Source: Nioella halotolerans
Lineage (GTDB): Bacteria > Pseudomonadota > Alphaproteobacteria > Rhodobacterales > Rhodobacteraceae
Assembly (NCBI GenBank): GCA_003428585.1
Contig: QVQC01000063.1
Span: 1-54,570 of the forward strand
Length of the DNA: 54,570 nt
Reading direction: 5' to 3'
In this document: in pieces, positions 53,428-54,570 of the stretch
Numbering within the stretch: position 1 is the first letter of the stretch
Layout: the number at the start of each line of letters is the position of its first letter
Program-made: the position numbers and the translations under genes
Notes under the pieces: model-generated
Database searches by the model: none
What the model was told of the DNA's origin: nothing
Seen by the model: only the letters and a program-made list of their open reading frames with translations

Positions 53428-54123
53428 TTAGGGCCTCTCGCGGCGCGGCGTCAACCCCTCATGGGCGGCAAAGCGCGCGGCAAGGTCGGCCATGACGCTC
53501 ATGTCCTGCGAATCGAGCGGGCCGGCATGGCGTGGGCGAAAGCGCAGCCGAACGGTGGCAAGCAGCAGGTCGAGGGGCAGATCGCGCGGATAGCCGAACG
53601 CCTCCGCGTCGCGGCGAAAGCGGCGTTCATCCGCAGGCAGCCCCGCGCCGTCGCGCGGCGCGGGCCAGACGGAGAGGCCGGCGCGCGCCAGACGGTGCCA
53701 GTCGAAGCGCGGGCCGGGGTCGATCTTGCGCCCCGGCGCCATGTCGGAATGCGCGATGACCCCTTGGGGCGGGATCGACCAGCGATCGAGGATGCCCGGC
53801 AGCAGCGCCATCAGCGCCGCCATCTGGCGCGCGGCGAAAGGCGCATCCCCCGTATTGGCCAACTCGATCCCGATGGAGCGCGAATTGACGTCGCCGCGCC
53901 CGGCCCATTCCCCGGCGCCCGCGTGCCACGCCCGCATGTCTTCATCGACCAGCGGCAGGACCTCGCCCGACTCGGACACGAGGTAATGGGCAGACACCTC
54001 GCGCGCCGGATCGCAAAGCGCCCGCTGCGCCGCCGCAGAGCTTTCCATCGCGGTGTAATGCAGCACGACCAGTTCCGGCCGCAGCCCGTCCCGGCGCGCG
54101 CCGAAATTGGGCGAGCGGTTCAC
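53428..54123 (-). CDS. N-acetylmuramoyl-L-alanine amidase (AmpD-like, Amidase_2)
   Basis: A 231-residue zinc amidase. It begins VNRSPNFGARRDGLRPELVVLHYTAMESS, with the first zinc-ligand His in VVLHYTAM. WHAGAGEWAGRGDVNSRSIGIELAN and IAHSDMAPGRKIDPGPRFDW (second His and Asp ligands) complete the site. It cleaves the lactyl-L-alanine bond of anhydromuropeptides in recycling, or of the wall. The GTG at 54123 overlaps the stop of the upstream gene (GTGA), which strongly supports this start; longer frames add Arg-rich sequence. No signal peptide is visible, so a cytosolic AmpD role is likely. Confidence 0.9.
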   Translation of the reverse strand: MNRSPNFGARRDGLRPELVVLHYTAMESSAAAQRALCDPAREVSAHYLVSESGEVLPLVDEDMRAWHAGAGEWAGRGDVNSRSIGIELANTGDAPFAARQMAALMALLPGILDRWSIPPQGVIAHSDMAPGRKIDPGPRFDWHRLARAGLSVWPAPRDGAGLPADERRFRRDAEAFGYPRDLPLDLLLATVRLRFRPRHAGPLDSQDMSVMADLAARFAAHEGLTPRRERP

Positions 54124-54570
54124 TGTCCCCGCGCGGCGGCGGCGGCGTCGCGGTACGGGGTCGGATCCCAGCCGCAGGCATAACCGTCGCCATCGGGGTC
54201 GAGCGCCTGACGGTCCCGCTCCGGCCCACCAGCAGCGAGGAACGCCTCCTGCGCCAGATCGTCGGAACGGTAGGCGCGGCAATTGCGTTCGTGGCGCGCC
54301 CCGGCGGCGAAGTTCAGGCGGCGATATCGTTGCTCGCCCACCGGGTGCGATGTGGCGAGCGCGTACTCGATGATGTTCGGCCCTGTCGCGCCGGGGCGGT
54401 CAGGAACCGCGGTCGGTTCGATCTCGACTCGCTGCGCCTGCATGCGTTCAAGGCGTTCGGCGTCGCTTTCGATGGTTTCACGCTCGGCCACGGCCTCGAA
54501 ATCCTGTTCGTCGGAAATGCCGCGGTTGTCGCCAAGGCGGGGCGGCGCGGCGGCCGCACCGTCCTCGTCA
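54120..54570 (-). CDS. Excalibur-domain protein, cut by window end (C-terminal part)
   Basis: At least 149 residues, open to the end of the window, so the start is not seen. A GTG within (54491) is not needed as a start, because the frame stays open beyond it. The C-terminal end has DPDGDGYACGWDP, matching the calcium-binding excalibur motif (D-x-D-x-DG-x-x-C). Preceding sequence (SDAERLERMQAQRVEIEP) is helical and charged; a Cys occurs also in HERNCRAYRSDD. Such proteins are usually exported lipoproteins of unknown role. It overlaps the AmpD-like amidase by GTGA, suggesting co-transcription. Confidence 0.8.
   Translation of the reverse strand, partial: DEDGAAAAPPRLGDNRGISDEQDFEAVAERETIESDAERLERMQAQRVEIEPTAVPDRPGATGPNIIEYALATSHPVGEQRYRRLNFAAGARHERNCRAYRSDDLAQEAFLAAGGPERDRQALDPDGDGYACGWDPTPYRDAAAAARGQ

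Noticed and set aside
51599..53431. 610-codon plus-strand frame opposite chrA and rnpB
   Set aside because: Runs antisense through a transporter gene and a structural RNA; composition is not protein-like.

Overview
The window is chromosomal DNA from a high-GC alphaproteobacterium. Gene content and order point to the Rhodobacterales (Roseobacter/Paracoccaceae group): a TRAP transporter with a TakP-like binding protein, the lptF-lptG-lptD-surA-pdxA-rsmA run, prfA-prmC-DUF4167, paired guanine and 8-oxoguanine deaminases, an excalibur-domain protein, and class A RNase P RNA. Coding density is very high. I saw no tRNA, insertion sequence, prophage or CRISPR array, so this looks like a core-genome region.

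Layout. 0.1-4.2 kb: MarC-type membrane protein, membrane-anchored retropepsin-like protease, ilvN, a Rieske oxygenase with an overlapping 73-residue partner, and a lytic transglycosylase. 4.3-10.6 kb: ssb, a PLP aminotransferase, a PpiD-like periplasmic chaperone, trpE without trpG beside it, and an AEC carrier. 10.7-15.2 kb: a TRAP transporter on the minus strand (dctP-dctQ-dctM) whose two membrane subunits are unusually long. 15.6-17.6 kb: ilvB behind a readable attenuator with a 15-residue leader peptide containing Ile-Leu-Val-Leu-Val. 17.8-20.0 kb: universal stress protein plus BCCT transporter. 20.1-29.7 kb: holC and pepA, divergent from the outer-membrane biogenesis operon lptF-lptG-lptD-surA-pdxA-rsmA.

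29.7-36.6 kb, all minus: DUF4167 protein, prmC-prfA, DUF1499 protein, ccmE, murI overlapping an acyltransferase, and an agmatinase-family ureohydrolase. 36.7-43.8 kb: flavin reductase, mazG, a SIMPL-domain protein, a 1104-residue protein that looks like a GspL/PilM-type N-terminus and a GspC/PilP-type C-terminus joined across one membrane helix, and mgtE. 43.9-50.3 kb: guanine deaminase facing 8-oxoguanine deaminase, a histidinol-phosphatase-like enzyme, an XRE regulator, a quinone reductase, and a LysR regulator divergent from a DUF1127 protein. 50.4-54.6 kb: a Bax-inhibitor-1 family protein, rpmG, chrA, rnpB, an AmpD-like amidase, and an excalibur-domain protein cut by the window end.

The two observations most worth following are the branched-chain amino acid attenuator in front of ilvB (15588-15812) and the GspL/GspC-like fused protein (39013-42327). 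The attenuator is supported directly by sequence: promoter, Shine-Dalgarno, leader peptide, antiterminator and terminator are all visible. The fused-protein reading is inference from motif patterns and needs structure-based searching.
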